Source: Pseudarthrobacter sp. Fe7 (lineage in GTDB: Bacteria > Actinomycetota > Actinomycetes > Actinomycetales > Micrococcaceae). Taken from it: 64,000 nt of DNA. Position 1 is the stretch's first letter; every line of letters begins with the position of its first letter. This document shows, piece after piece, positions 49,721 through 59,899 of this stretch. The notes below the pieces were generated by a model that saw only the letters and a program-made list of their open reading frames with translations, was not told the origin of the DNA and did not search any database. The translations under genes were made by a program, and so were the position numbers. The stretch is taken from NCBI GenBank assembly GCA_024372495.1, contig CP099977.1, positions 4,315,867 to 4,379,866 on the forward strand, read 5' to 3'.

Positions 49721-51169
49721 ATGGTGACACCTCGGAGAGCCGTACTCCGTGACCGTCGTGGTGACGCATTACGGGTGTGGTGGGACTCCATCCGTGTCCA
49801 CCGGCAGGGCCAGGCTGCGGTCCACGACCGGCAGCGGGAGCGGCTGGCAGAGTTGGTGGCGTTCGCCCGCGGGCATTCGGCCTTCTACCGGGACTTGTAC
49901 CGGGACCTGCCTGATCGGGTCGAAGATGCCAGCGTTCTACCAGTGACTGACAAGCGGCAACTGATGGCCCGGTTCGATGAAGTAGTCACCGATCCGGCGG
50001 TCACCCGTGCCGCCGTGGAGGAATTCGTGGCGGAGCCAGGCCGGATCGGTGAGCGGTTTGCCGGCAAGTACCTGGTGGCCACCACAGCCGGCACCACCGG
50101 CGCCCGGGGCCTGTTCGTACTCGACGACCGCTACTGGGCGGTGATGTCGGGGCTGATGGCCAGGCTGGGAGCGGACTGGCTGTCGCCGGCCCAACTGGTG
50201 CAGCTGATGGTTCGCGGAGGGCAGTTCGCCGGGGTAGTCGCCACCGGCGGGCATTTCCTGTCCGTGGCCGCGGGCACACGGGAGAAGCGGGAAAAACCCC
50301 GGCGCCACCGCCGGCTGCGGATCTTCCCTGTCCATCGTCCGCTGCCAGAACTGGTTGCCGGGCTTAACCTGGTCCAGCCGGTCCTGCTTGGCAGCTACGC
50401 GAGCGTGCTGCGCCTGCTGGCAACGGAACAGGAATCCGGCCGGCTGCGGCTCCGCCCGAAGCTTGTGCTCAGCACGGCCGAGCGCCTTCCGCCGGATGAG
50501 CGGGTGCGCGTGGAGCATGCTTTCGCGGCGCCCGTGCGCGAAGTATACGGCTGCACCGAGTCCAGCTACGCCGCCGCCAGCTGCCGGGAGGGCTGGCTGC
50601 ACCTTATTGAGGACTGGGTGATCCTCGAACCTGTCGACGCCAACTATCAGGCCGTGCCACCCGGGATGGCCTCGCACACGGTGCTCATGACGAACCTGGC
50701 CAACAGGGTCCAACCCATCATCCGCTACGACGTGGGGGACCGCCTGCTGGTGAAGCCTGACGTATGCGCGTGCGGAAACCCGGCCCCGGCATTGCTGGTG
50801 GAAGGTCGGGCCTCCGATGTGCTCATCTTCCCGACCTCCGATGGCAAAAGCCGTGTCGCGGTGCCACCGCTGGCCCTGGGCTCGACCCTGGACCGGACAC
50901 CGGGCGTGGGACTGTTCCAGATCGTCCAAACCGCCCCCACCCGCCTGTCGGTGAGGCTGCTCCCCGAACCGGGCGCCGATGCCCACCTGGTGCGCGCGGC
51001 AGTACGGGACGGGATCGGGAACCTGCTCACCGGCCTCGGCCTTGCCCATGTCACGGTGGAGCCTGGCGAGGAACCACCCCGGCAGTCGGCAGGCGGCAAG
51101 TACCGCGTCATGATCCCCCTGGCGCCCACCACCGGCCCGGCGTTCCCGCCGCCGGATGAAGGCACCTAA
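49721..51169 (+). CDS. Phenylacetate-CoA ligase (PaaK)-like AMP-forming enzyme
   Basis: 482 aa, intact. Adenylate-forming family of the PaaK / coenzyme-F390 synthetase type. LAELVAFARGHSAFYRDLY near the N-terminus, the phosphate-binding loop VATTAGTTGARGLFVLDDR, EVYGCTESSYAAASC (A5-like), and PIIRYDVGDRLLVKPDVCACGNPAPALLVEGR, where two cysteines lie near the hinge as in PaaK. No phenylacetate pathway genes are nearby, so the acid activated is unknown. Its stop overlaps the convergent NDH-2 stop. Confidence 0.83.
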   Translation: MVTPRRAVLRDRRGDALRVWWDSIRVHRQGQAAVHDRQRERLAELVAFARGHSAFYRDLYRDLPDRVEDASVLPVTDKRQLMARFDEVVTDPAVTRAAVEEFVAEPGRIGERFAGKYLVATTAGTTGARGLFVLDDRYWAVMSGLMARLGADWLSPAQLVQLMVRGGQFAGVVATGGHFLSVAAGTREKREKPRRHRRLRIFPVHRPLPELVAGLNLVQPVLLGSYASVLRLLATEQESGRLRLRPKLVLSTAERLPPDERVRVEHAFAAPVREVYGCTESSYAAASCREGWLHLIEDWVILEPVDANYQAVPPGMASHTVLMTNLANRVQPIIRYDVGDRLLVKPDVCACGNPAPALLVEGRASDVLIFPTSDGKSRVAVPPLALGSTLDRTPGVGLFQIVQTAPTRLSVRLLPEPGADAHLVRAAVRDGIGNLLTGLGLAHVTVEPGEEPPRQSAGGKYRVMIPLAPTTGPAFPPPDEGT

Positions 51170-52408
51170 TCCGGCCGGCCCACCACCACTTGGGACGGAC
51201 TGTGCGTGACGTAGCCATTGGCCCAGGAAAAGAGCGCCCTGACCTTCTGCTGGAATCCGGGCAGCAGGGCAAGGTGCACCGCCAGCCAGGACACGAATGC
51301 CAGCGGGCCCTGCAGTTGCAGACGCCGGCGCCCCAGTTCCGCCACTGCCGCACCGCGGCCCACCATGGCCATGTACCCCTTGTCCCAGTAGCGGAACGGC
51401 TCGCGCACACCGCCGGTAAGGTCAGCATAGATATTGCGGGCCGCCCACTTCCCCGATTGCTGCGCCACTGACCCGAGCCTGCGGCAGCTTGTTCCCGTCC
51501 GCATCGGTGATGTTGGCGGAGTCACCGAGTACGTAGACGCCTTCCACGCCAGGGGCTGTCAGGTCGGGTTGCACGTCCACCCGGCCGCCCCTGCCCTGTT
51601 TCAGGCCGGATTCGGTGATGATCCGGCCGGCCTGCAGGCCGCCGGCCCACACCACGATCCGGGCAGGAACAACCGTCCCGTCCTTGAGGGTCACCCCGTT
51701 GGGCCGGACTTCACCAACCGCAGTACCCATGTGCGCCTGCACGCCGAGTTTTGTCAGGCGGTCCCGCGCATAAGCCTGCGATTTCGCCGAAAAGGCGGCA
51801 AGCACGTTTGGAACCATATCCACCAGGTGCACGTGGCACCGGGCCGCCAGCTCCGGCGAGAAGTACTTTGGCACAAGGTACTTGACGTTTTCCGCCAGCG
51901 CCCCGGCGGTCTCGACGCCCGTGGGACCACCACCCACCACAATCACGTCAGCGTCTACGCCCGGCTCGCGGTCGGCCTCGTCAAGGACAGCCGTGATGGC
52001 CGCGCTGAGCCGCGTTGCATCGGCCACAGAGTAGAGCGGGTAGGCGTGCTCGTCGGCGCCGGGGGTGTTGAAGAAGTTCGGCACCGCCCCGGTGGCAATG
52101 ACCAGGGCCTGCGCGCGGTAGCTGGAGCCGTCCGCGGTAGTAACGGTGCGGTTGGCCGCGTCGATGTTGGTCACCTCCGCCGTCAGGACCCGGACGCTGT
52201 TGATCCCGCGGAACTCGGATCTGAGCGGCCGGGTGACCGTGGACACGCCGATCTGGGATGCAGCCACCTGGTAGAGGAGCGGCTGGAATTGTTGATAGTT
52301 GTTGGCGTCAAGCAGCAGTACCCGCACGCCTTTGCGGCCCAACTCCTCAGCCGCAGTCTTCCCGGCAAAACCGCCGCCAACCACGATGACCTGGTATGAA
52401 TCGTCCAT
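51166..52408 (-). CDS. Type II NADH dehydrogenase (NAD(P)/FAD oxidoreductase), one frameshift
   Basis: Corrected length is about 414 aa. N-terminal FAD motif QVIVVGGGFAGKTAAEEL and a second dinucleotide motif DVIVVGGGPTGVETAGAL for NADH; the third FAD-contact block is VEGVYVLGDSANITDADGNKLPQ. The C-terminal amphipathic/membrane-facing region is AFVSWLAVHLALLPGFQQKV. NDH-2 passes electrons from NADH to quinone without proton pumping. The break is GAGCCTG (plus strand) at 51475-51481; one base less restores NKLPQLGSVAQQSGKWAARNIY. It converges with the PaaK-like gene, sharing 4 bp. Confidence 0.92.
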
Positions 52409-52540
52409 TCGAGCAACTTACCCCTCCCGGCGGATGAGTAACAGGGGGCTTTGCCGCTCCAGGACGGGGCCGGCGTACGCCCCCGGCTTTGCGGCGGCGA
52501 ACCGCCAAGACACGGATTCCATGGCACCTAAGATGGCGGC

Positions 52541-53530
52541 ATGGAAGACGAAGCCCTGGCGGACATTGCAGACAGGCTGTACGCGGCGCCGCTGGACGGC
52601 TTCGTCGCGGCACGCGCCGCCGCGGTCAAGGAAGCTGCGGGCCAGGACAAGGATCTGGCGGCTGCGGTCCGCGGCCTGCCAAAACCCTCCGTCGCGGCGT
52701 GGGCGCTCAACATGCTTGCCCGGCATCGCCCCGACGTGCCGGCCCAGTTGGGCGAACTCGGGGCGCGCATGCGGGCAGCGCAGGACGCGCTGGACGCCGC
52801 CGCCCTCCGCGAGCTCGGCCGCGAGCGGCGCGCCATGCTCGCAGACGCCGTCGAGACTGCCCGGTCTGTTGCCCGGGAACAGGGCCGGTCCATCAGCGAC
52901 GCAATGGCATCCGATGTCGAGGAGACCCTCCGGGCGCTGACGGCCGACGGCGGCGCGGCCAACGCCGTGGCCAGCGGCAGGCTGCTCAAAGTCCTGTCCG
53001 CAGACGGCGTCAATGACGTGGACCTGGACGGTGCAGTGGCCCTCCCCGGGCTGCTTCCGGCCGTGCCACCTGGCCGCCCGGGCGGCTCTCCCCCGGCCGC
53101 ACGGAGGACTACGGCACAGAAGGCGGCGGCGGACGGGACGCGGACGACGACGGCGCCCGGCTCCCAGCCAGCCCCTGCCAGGCCACGGCTTGAGGCAGTC
53201 CGGCAGACTCCGCGGGCGTCGTCGCCGCCCGCACTGGAACGGGCGAAGGCCGTCCTGGCGGAGGCCCTGGAGGCTGCGGACGATGCTGGACGCCTTGCCG
53301 GTGAGCTGCGCGAGGAGGAACAGCAGGTGCGCGCGGAGATCGCGGAACTGCAGCAGGAAACGGCTGAGCTCCGTAACCGGCTAAAGGCCGCCGAAGAAAG
53401 CCTTGACCGCTCCCGCAAGCGGCTTTCCGCCACCGCGGCCGGGGCGAAACAGGCAGCGCGGGCGGCGGACAAGGCCGCCCGTACCGCCATGCTGGCGCAG
53501 GAACGCGTACTCCGCCTGGGCAGCAGCTGA
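52541..53530 (+). CDS. Hypothetical Ala/Glu/Arg-rich coiled-coil protein
   Basis: 329 aa, intact. Residues 1-150 are helical with VAAWALNMLARHRPDVPAQL and frequent LxxL/AxxA heptads. A Pro/Thr/Ala-rich disordered linker spans about 165-225. A C-terminal coiled coil runs from about 235 to the end (EEEQQVRAEIAELQQETAELR, then Lys/Arg/Ala-rich). No signal peptide or membrane segment. I know homologues of this layout in Arthrobacter without a function. It lies 73 bp before the membrane protein on the same strand. Confidence 0.75.
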   Translation: MEDEALADIADRLYAAPLDGFVAARAAAVKEAAGQDKDLAAAVRGLPKPSVAAWALNMLARHRPDVPAQLGELGARMRAAQDALDAAALRELGRERRAMLADAVETARSVAREQGRSISDAMASDVEETLRALTADGGAANAVASGRLLKVLSADGVNDVDLDGAVALPGLLPAVPPGRPGGSPPAARRTTAQKAAADGTRTTTAPGSQPAPARPRLEAVRQTPRASSPPALERAKAVLAEALEAADDAGRLAGELREEEQQVRAEIAELQQETAELRNRLKAAEESLDRSRKRLSATAAGAKQAARAADKAARTAMLAQERVLRLGSS

Positions 53531-53603
53531 GGAAAGCCGGCTTCCGCGCACGGGAGAAGGATTGCCTCTCGCTCCGGGCGCAGCCGGGACCTACTCTGGA
53601 ACT

Positions 53604-54692
53604 ATGGATGCCGCAGCTGCCCATGCCTTTGCGATTCCGCCGGTTTCAGTCCACCGTCCCACCACTGCCGGGGAGGACGTCATCACCCTTGCAGCCGGCG
53701 TCTGGCTCCTTACCGGGACCTATGTTGACGGCTGGGCCCACAACAATCTCCGCAACCTTGAGACGTTCTTCACTCCGTGGCACGGAGCCCTTTATTCGGG
53801 CTTCGCTGCGTGTGCCGTCTGGATCGCTGCCCTGACCTGGCGCCGCCACACGCCCGGTGCGCGATGGACGGAAGCTGTCCCTGCCGGCTACGGGGCCGCG
53901 GTGGCCGGCGTCGTGCTCTTCCTCGCCTCCGGGCTGGGCGACTTGGCCTGGCACTCCGTGTTCGGGATCGAGCAGAACATCAGCGCACTGTTCAGTCCGT
54001 CCCATTTGGGCCTTGCCACGGGGGCTTCCTCATACTGGGCGCACCGTTCGCCGCGGCGTGGCACGCACCGGAACGGACCCGGGCACGGCTGGTCCCGGCG
54101 GTCGCCAGCGCCATGCTCGCCGGGATGGTTGCAGCATTCATCCTGCAGGAGTTCGCGGTCTTCGCCAGGCATGGACTCACCCAGACCTACATAACCACTG
54201 CCGGGGCCCAGCCCGCGGTCACGGTTCCGACGTCCTCGAGCATCATGGTGTCCCTGGCATCGTTCCTCGTCTCGACGTTCGCGCTCTTCGTTCCCGTCCT
54301 GTTGCTGTCGCTGCGGTGGCGCCTGCACCCTGCAGTGCCGGCGACGATGGCGCTGGTCCCCTCCGTGGCCCTGCAGGCCATGGTTGCGTTGCGGGACGCC
54401 TGGCTGGTGCCCGTTGCACTGGCCGGGTCCATCCTCGTAGGAGCGGTGTGGGCGGTGGTACGGCCGGCCCCCGACCGTCCCGCACGGCTCATGGCCGCTG
54501 CAGGCCTCTCCCCCGGCGTTCTGGGCCCCGTATTTCGCCGGCGTGGCGCTCCACGACGGCGCCCTCAGTTTCCCGCCTGAGGTCTGGAGCGGAACCCTGG
54601 CATGGACCGGACTCGGAATGCTTGCACTCGCCGCGCTCGCCCTGACGGTGCGGGCCGCCGCGGCCGGCCCCGAGGACGCACAGGAGCGCTGA
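53604..54692 (+). CDS. Polytopic membrane protein of unknown function, two frameshifts
   Basis: Corrected length is about 362 aa with about nine hydrophobic stretches, for example ITLAAGVWLLTGTYV, YSGFAACAVWIAALTW, GAAVAGVVLFLASGLGDLA, MLAGMVAAFILQEFAVFA, SLASFLVSTFALFVPVLLLSL and LGMLALAALALTV. The conserved-looking loop DGWAHNNL...FFTPWHG has histidines that could bind a metal or heme, but I cannot name a family. Breaks: a G run at 54020-54024 (one more base gives LATGGFLILGAPFAAAWHA) and a C run at 54510-54514 (one less gives GLSPAFWAPYFAGVALHDG). Confidence 0.7.
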
Positions 54693-54783
54693 CCGTCGGC
54701 TAACCGGCGCCCTTCCTGGCGTCCATCCACAACACGCGGGGTTGGGTCCTAAGAATGTCAGACCCCGGTTGCAGACTGGATTC

Positions 54784-54969
54784 ATGGAAAACCAAGCTGT
54801 TCAGGAATTTCACGTAACGTACTTCGACGCGGACTGTGGCCGCGCCCGGTCCGGGGTCTTTGACACGCTGGAAGAGGCCGAGCGCTTTGCCTGCCGGCAC
54901 TCCCACGGCGAGGACAACTGGGCCGTGGTGGACGCCGTCATCGTGGAGCACGTCCAGATCGCTGCCTGA
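54784..54969 (+). CDS. Small hypothetical protein (61 aa)
   Basis: Starts MENQAVQEFHVTYFDADCGR and ends in VDAVIVEHVQIAA. Two cysteines (FDADCGR, RFACRHSHGED) and three histidines near the middle suggest possible metal or redox chemistry, but that is speculation. Beta-alpha-beta pattern with balanced charge. Its stop codon lies inside the first of two strong hairpins. Confidence 0.65.
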   Translation: MENQAVQEFHVTYFDADCGRARSGVFDTLEEAERFACRHSHGEDNWAVVDAVIVEHVQIAA

Positions 54970-55055
54970 TGCGGCCCAGTCACGCCCTGGGCCGCATAAG
55001 CCGGCTTAACGGCATCAGCCCGTGCTGCCTGGCGGTTGCCGGCAGCACGGGCTGA
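54969..55055. terminator. Tandem hairpins between small ORF and aldo/keto reductase
   Basis: Hairpin 1: ATGCGGCCCAG / CTGGGCCGCAT (54969-54979 / 54987-54997). Hairpin 2: TCAGCCCGTGCTGCC / GGCAGCACGGGCTGA (55015-55029 / 55041-55055). Both are perfect and lie between convergent genes, one probably serving each direction. Confidence 0.8.
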
Positions 55056-55103
55056 CGTGGTTTCGACAGGAGCGGCCTGCTGGGCCGGCCCCCTGCCTCA
55101 GGG

Positions 55104-55949
55104 CTAGGCGAAGTCGGAAACTGCCGGATCGGCTCCGATGCGGCCTTCGCCGCCGGCGGTCTTGTCCAGCGCGTTGATGGCGTCAACATCCTCGGCGTCC
55201 AGGGACACCTCGAGTGCTGCGAAGTTCTCCTTGATGCGCGACTCGGTCACGGACTTGGGGATGACCACGTTGCCGATCGCCAGGTGCCAGGCGATGACCA
55301 CCTGGGCGGGCGTGGCCTGGTGCTTGGCAGCGATGGACGCGATGGCCTGGTCCTCGAGAAGCTCGCCACCCTGGCCCAGCGGAGACCAAGCCTGGGTCAG
55401 GATGCCGTTGGACGCACCAAAATCACGCAGTTCACGCTGGCTGAAGTAGGGGTGCAGGCTCGATCTGGTGGATGGCCGGAACCACGCCCGTTTCGTCGAT
55501 GATGCGCTGCAGGCCCTCAACGGTGAAGTTGGAGACGCCGATTGACTTCACGCGTCCGCGCTTCTGGGCTCGATCAGCGCCTTCCAGGTGTCAACGTACT
55601 TGTCCTGCTTGGGCTGCATCCAGTGGATGAGGTACAAGTCCAGCGTTTCCAAGCCAAGCCGGTCCATGGATTCCTCGAACGCGGCGAGGGTGGACTCGTA
55701 CCCCTGGTCCGCGTTCCACAGCTTGGTGGTGATGAAAATCTGCTCCGGGGAGAGTCCGGAGCTGGCGATGGCGCGGCCCACGCCGGCCTCGTTCCCGTAG
55801 ATCTTTGCGGTGTCGATGTGGCGGAAGCCGGCTTCGAACGCCTGGCGGACAACCTTCTCAGCCACGTCGTCCTCAACCTGCCACACACCGTAGCCGAGCT
55901 GGGGGATCGTGTTGCCGTCGTTGAAAGTCAAGGTAGGTGAAAGAGTCAT
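55104..55949 (-). CDS. Aldo/keto reductase, two frameshifts
   Basis: Corrected length is about 281 aa. NADPH-dependent carbonyl reductase of the 2,5-diketo-D-gluconate reductase-like group. Motifs: GFRHIDTAKIYGNEAGVGRAI with catalytic Asp and Tyr, IFITTKLWNADQGYE with Lys, LDLYLIHWMQP with His, and cofactor motif IPKSVTESRIKENFAAL. Breaks: near 55565-55570 (one more base gives ALIEAQKRGRVKSIGVSNF) and CAGGCTC at 55455-55461 (one less gives HQIELHPYFSQREL). ATG 55949 has AGGATAAG upstream. Confidence 0.9.
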
Positions 55950-56063
55950 GGTCTTATCCTGCCAAAATCCGGGGCCCAGAGCTCCTGAATCCCGCCCTGT
56001 CAGCCACACGCTTAACTGGAAAGTATGCTTCGGAACCGGGAATATTTTGGGGCACCCGCCCCG

Positions 56064-56509
56064 CTATTCGCCGCGAAGCTGCCTCTCGGCGTCGTCAACC
56101 TGCTGGAAGACGGCCTCGGCGCGGCGGTGGACGGAGGCTGCCCCCACCGGCACCGGCCCCACTGCGAGCCGGAGCATTGCTGCCGCCTCGGCCGTGGTTG
56201 CCAGCGAATTTCCCGCCTTGGACAGGGATCTGTGAACGTCCGCCAGCGCGGCAGGTATGTCGAGTCCGTCACTGGGGACGCGGCGCTGGGCTTCCATGCA
56301 GACCGCGCGCACGCGCGGCAGCAAGGCAGCGAGCCTGGTTGGCGATGTCCACCAGGCTCGCCATACAACTGGTCGTCCTCCACGCCCTCAAGCACCTGGT
56401 GGAAGCGGTCCAGGCCCCGGTGGAACCGGTCGTGCGCACGGCGCCACAACCCCTTACCCAGTTCCGCGTCATCCTTGCGCCCCTGCCTGGCGGCGCTGAA
56501 GAAGCCCAA
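56064..56509 (-). CDS. Conserved hypothetical protein in the bpa operon, two frameshifts
   Basis: Corrected length is about 148 aa. Probable start TTG 56509 (reads MGFFSAARQGRKDDAELG), 7 bp after the bpa stop, so translation is probably coupled. Body is helical: GLWRRAHDRFHRGLDRFHQVLEG, VRAVCMEAQRRVPSD and a C-terminal helix AVFQQVDDAERQLRG. Breaks: CAGGCTC at 56353-56359 and GAGCCTG at 56331-56337; dropping one base in each gives YGELVDIANQLAALLPRVRA. The position suggests a role with the proteasome activator, or membership in the same regulon; nothing in the sequence proves this. Confidence 0.7.
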
Positions 56510-56516
56510 GCGGAGC

Positions 56517-57139
56517 CTACAGGTACTGACCCGGGCCGTGGTCCGGGTCCTCACGCTGGCGGGCCGTCTGGCCCGGCCCGGCTCCAGCCGGGGCACGCTG
56601 CGGCTCTCCGTTTTCGCCGATCACGACCCCGGGCGCGATCATGGTGCCCGGCGGCAGCTGGCGCATATGCAGCTGTGCGGCTGCGTGTTCGCGGGCTGCG
56701 TTCTGTGCAGCAATGGCCGTCTGGATCCCGTGGAACAGGCCCTCAAGCCAGCCCACGAGCCTGGGCCTGGGCGATCCGGAGCTCGGCGTCGGAGGGTGTT
56801 GCCTCGTCGGAGAATGGCAGGCTGATCCTGTCCAGGCTCCGCCACCAGCTCAGGGGCCAGCCCGTCCTCAAGTTCCTTGATGGAGCGCTCGTGGATGGCT
56901 GCGAGCCTGCCCCTCGCGGCATCGTCCAGCGGCGCGGACTTCACTTCTTCGAGGAGCTGCCGGATCATGGTGCCGATCCGCATCACCTTGGCGGGCTCGT
57001 CCACCAGATCCTGCAGGTTGCTGCCCCGCGGCCTGCCGCCCCCGTCCGACGGGGACTGTACGGGCGCCTCACTGTCGTCAACGGGAGTGCCTTCTACCGG
57101 GAGGTCCTCAGCTGCCTGAGTGTCGTTGGGCTCGCTCAT
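56517..57139 (-). CDS. bpa: Bacterial proteasome activator Bpa/PafE, two frameshifts
   Basis: Corrected length is about 207 aa. The C-terminus is GQYL, the HbYX-like tail by which mycobacterial Bpa opens the 20S proteasome gate without ATP. The core helices MRIGTMIRQLLEEVKSAPLD and RLAAIHERSIKELEDGLAPEL match the family; the tail LPPGTMIAPGVVIGENGEP precedes the motif. The N-terminus is acidic and disordered. Breaks: CAGGCTC at 56833-56839 (one less gives LVAELDRISLPFSDEATPS) and GAGCCTG at 56757-56763 (gives QAQLVGWLEGLFHGIQ). It is expected to feed unfolded proteins to the proteasome. Followed closely by a small unknown gene. Confidence 0.9.
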
Positions 57140-57215
57140 GCGTTCATACTCTCACGGCCCATCCGCCCCCGGTCCACCGGGAGGCCCCGTGCAGGATTGT
57201 CCGCTGCGGGCTCAA

Positions 57216-57419
57216 TCAGCAGCACCTGCCCTGCGGGTTGCTGTCCTGGCGGTCGGTACGGTCCCGCCAGAACTCGCGCTCGCTCAAGGGCGCCTCCTGG
57301 TGCCCGGCCTCCCGGTGGTGCTCCAGGTACTTGGCGTAGGCGTCTGCTCCCATGACGCCGCCCAGGTAGCGGGCAAACCCGCGGAACCCGTTGGCAACCA
57401 GGGCCATACCGGCGCTCAT
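57216..57419 (-). CDS. YbdD/YjiX-family small protein
   Basis: 67 aa. FRGFARYLGGVMGADAYAKYLEHH and SEREFWRDRTDRQDSNPQGRCC match the small protein that usually follows cstA-type transporters. ATG overlaps the cstA stop by one base (TGATG), so the pair is coupled. In enterobacteria the partner helps pyruvate import by BtsT/CstA; the same here is inference. Confidence 0.88.
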   Translation of the reverse strand: MSAGMALVANGFRGFARYLGGVMGADAYAKYLEHHREAGHQEAPLSEREFWRDRTDRQDSNPQGRCC

Positions 57420-59717
57420 CAGTGACCGGCCCGTTCAAGGCGCGCGTCGGCGGGCACTCTCGCCCACTCGGCGGCCAGCTCACGTTCGGCAGCTGTGGGC
57501 ACCAGCCCGGCCGGGGCGAAAACGCGCGACGGAACAGCCGGGTCCTCGTTGTCCGTGGAGGCTATCCCAGCCGACCGGTCCCGGAACGCCTTGACCGTGG
57601 CGAGCACAGCCGTCGCAATCACGATGATGCTGAGCACCACGAAGATCACGGACAGCCAGCCCTGGATTGCGGTGTTGCGGACCACGGCTTCCATGGCGGC
57701 CACCGTCTTGGCCGTGCCGAACTCCTGCTTACCGTCGGCCAGGGCCTTGCTAAAGGCCGCGTTGTTGGCGAAGTAGCCCACCGCGGGGACGGGCGAGAAG
57801 ATCTTCTGGTAGCTGGCCGTGATGGTCACAACCGCTGCGAAAGCCAGCGGCAGGGCAACAATCCACAGGTACTTGAAGGTGCCGCGCTTGGCGACGATCG
57901 CCAAGACCACGGCGAGGGCAATGGCGGCCAGCAGCTGGTTGGCGATGCCGAACAGCGGGAACAGCGTGTTGATGCCGCCCAGCGGATCGGTGACACCCAT
58001 CAGGAGTACGGCACCCCATGCAGCCACCATAATGGCGGTGCAGAGCCAGGCACCGGGACGCCAGGAGGCCTCCTTGAACTTGGGGACGAAGTTGCCGATC
58101 GAGTCCTGCAGCATGAACCGTGCAACGCGCGTGCCCGCGTCCACTGCGGTGAGGATGAAGAGCGCCTCGAACATGATGGCGAAGTGGTACCAGAACGCCA
58201 TCATGGCCGTCCCGCCAATGAACTGCTGCATGATGTGTGCCAGTCCCACGGCGAGCGTCGGCGCGCCGCCGGTGCGGGAGACGATGCTCTGCTCGCCCAC
58301 GTTGGCCGCGGTTTCACTCAGCAGGCCGGGCGTGATGTTGACGCCGCTCAGGCCCAGGCTGTTGACCCAGGTGGCCGCCGTTTCCACGCTGCTGCCGGTC
58401 AGGGCTGCGGGGGCGTTCATGGCGAAGTAGAGGCCGCGGTCGATCGAGATGGCGGCCACCAGGGCCATGATGGCCACGAAGGATTCCATCAGCATGCCGC
58501 CGTAGCCGATGTAGCGGGTCTGCCGTTCCTTCTCCACGAGTTTGGGGGTGGTGCCGGAGGAAATCAGTGCGTGGAAACCGGACAGCGCGCCACAGGCGAT
58601 GGTGACGAACAGGAAGGGGAACAGGGCACCGGACAGAACCGGCCCGTTCTCGCGGCCGGCGAATTCGCTGAAGGCCGGGACGGTGACCTCGGGCCGGACC
58701 ACGATGATGGCCAGCGCGAGCATCACGATCACGCCGATCTTCATGAAGGTGGAGAGGTAGTCGCGCGGGGCCAGCAGCAGCCATACCGGCAGGATCGCTG
58801 CGATAAAGCCGTAGATGAGCAGGCCCCAGGCGATGGTCACCTTGTCCAGGTGGAACACGGCAGCGCCCCATTCGGTCTGCGCAACCAGGCCACCGCCGAT
58901 GATGGCGGCCATCAGGAAGACGAAGCCGATGATCGAGACCTCCATGACCTTGCCCGGACGCAGGTACCGGAGGTAGACGCCCATGAACAGGGCGATGGGG
59001 ATGGTCATGCCTACGGAGAACACACCCCACGGGCTTTCACCCAGGGCATTGACGACGACGAGCGCCAGGATGGCCACGATGATCACCATGATCAGCAGGG
59101 TGGCGATGAGGGCGGCCGTGCCGCCGATGACTCCCAGGCTCCTCCCGGGCCATCTGGCCGAGCGAGCGGCCGCCCCGGCGCATGGAGAAGAACATCACCA
59201 GGTAGTCCTGCACGGCGCCGGCAAGGACGACGCCGATAATGATCCAGATGGTGCCGGGCAGGTAGCCCATCTGGGCCGCGATGATGGGGCCGACCAGCGG
59301 GCCGGCGCCGGCGATGGCGGCGAAGTGGTGGCCGAACAGGACGTTGCGGTCCGTGCGGACGTAGTCCTTGCCGTCGGCCTTGTATTCGGCGGGGGTTGCG
59401 CGCCGGTCGTCAGGCTTGGTGATGTACCGCTCGATCACCTTGGAGTAGAACCGGTAGCCGATCAGGTAGGTGCACACGGAGGCAAAGACGAACCAGATGG
59501 CGTTGACGGTCTCACCGCGGACGATGGCCAGCATGAACCAGGCAACGCCGCCCAGCAGCGCGATCGCGGCCCAGAGCGCGATCTTGCCCGGAGTCCATTT
59601 CCGGTCCTCGGCGTCAAGCCGGGCCTGGTCCACAGCGGGCGGTGGAAGATCCGGGTCCGTGGCCAGTCCGCCCACCGCCCGGGATCCGTTGTTCCGTTGG
59701 TCAGGCACTCCGGCCAT
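57419..59717 (-). CDS. cstA: Carbon starvation protein CstA-family transporter, one frameshift
   Basis: Corrected length is about 766 aa with roughly 16-18 membrane segments. Family blocks: NVLFGHHFAAIAGAGPLVGPIIAAQMGYLPG near residue 130, ISSGTTPKLVEKERQTRYIGYGGMLMES, AVDAGTRVARFMLQD and GGINTLFPLFGIANQLLAAIAL. CstA proteins import peptides or pyruvate during starvation. The break is CAGGCTC (plus strand) at 59135-59141; one base less restores QMAREELGVIGGTAALIATLLIM. Start ATG 59717 has a strong AAGGAGGAGA ribosome site. Coupled to ybdD. Confidence 0.94.
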
Positions 59718-59899
59718 GTCTCCTCCTTGAGAGATTTCGCACTTCTGCTACGGGCACCTTACCAACGGGTAACCGGGCGCGGATGTCCGACGGCGGCGCG
59801 GCGCGGGGGCTATGCGGTGAGCGGCGGTGACCCGGCGACGAACGATCAGGTTCCGGCCGGGCGCCGGGAGAGGGGCAGGCCGGGGGTGGTCTGGGCCGC

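Noticed and set aside
57422..59239. Plus-strand frame of 605 codons over cstA
   Set aside because: Antisense shadow; its His/Asp/Gln-rich translation is typical of reverse-read membrane-protein codons.
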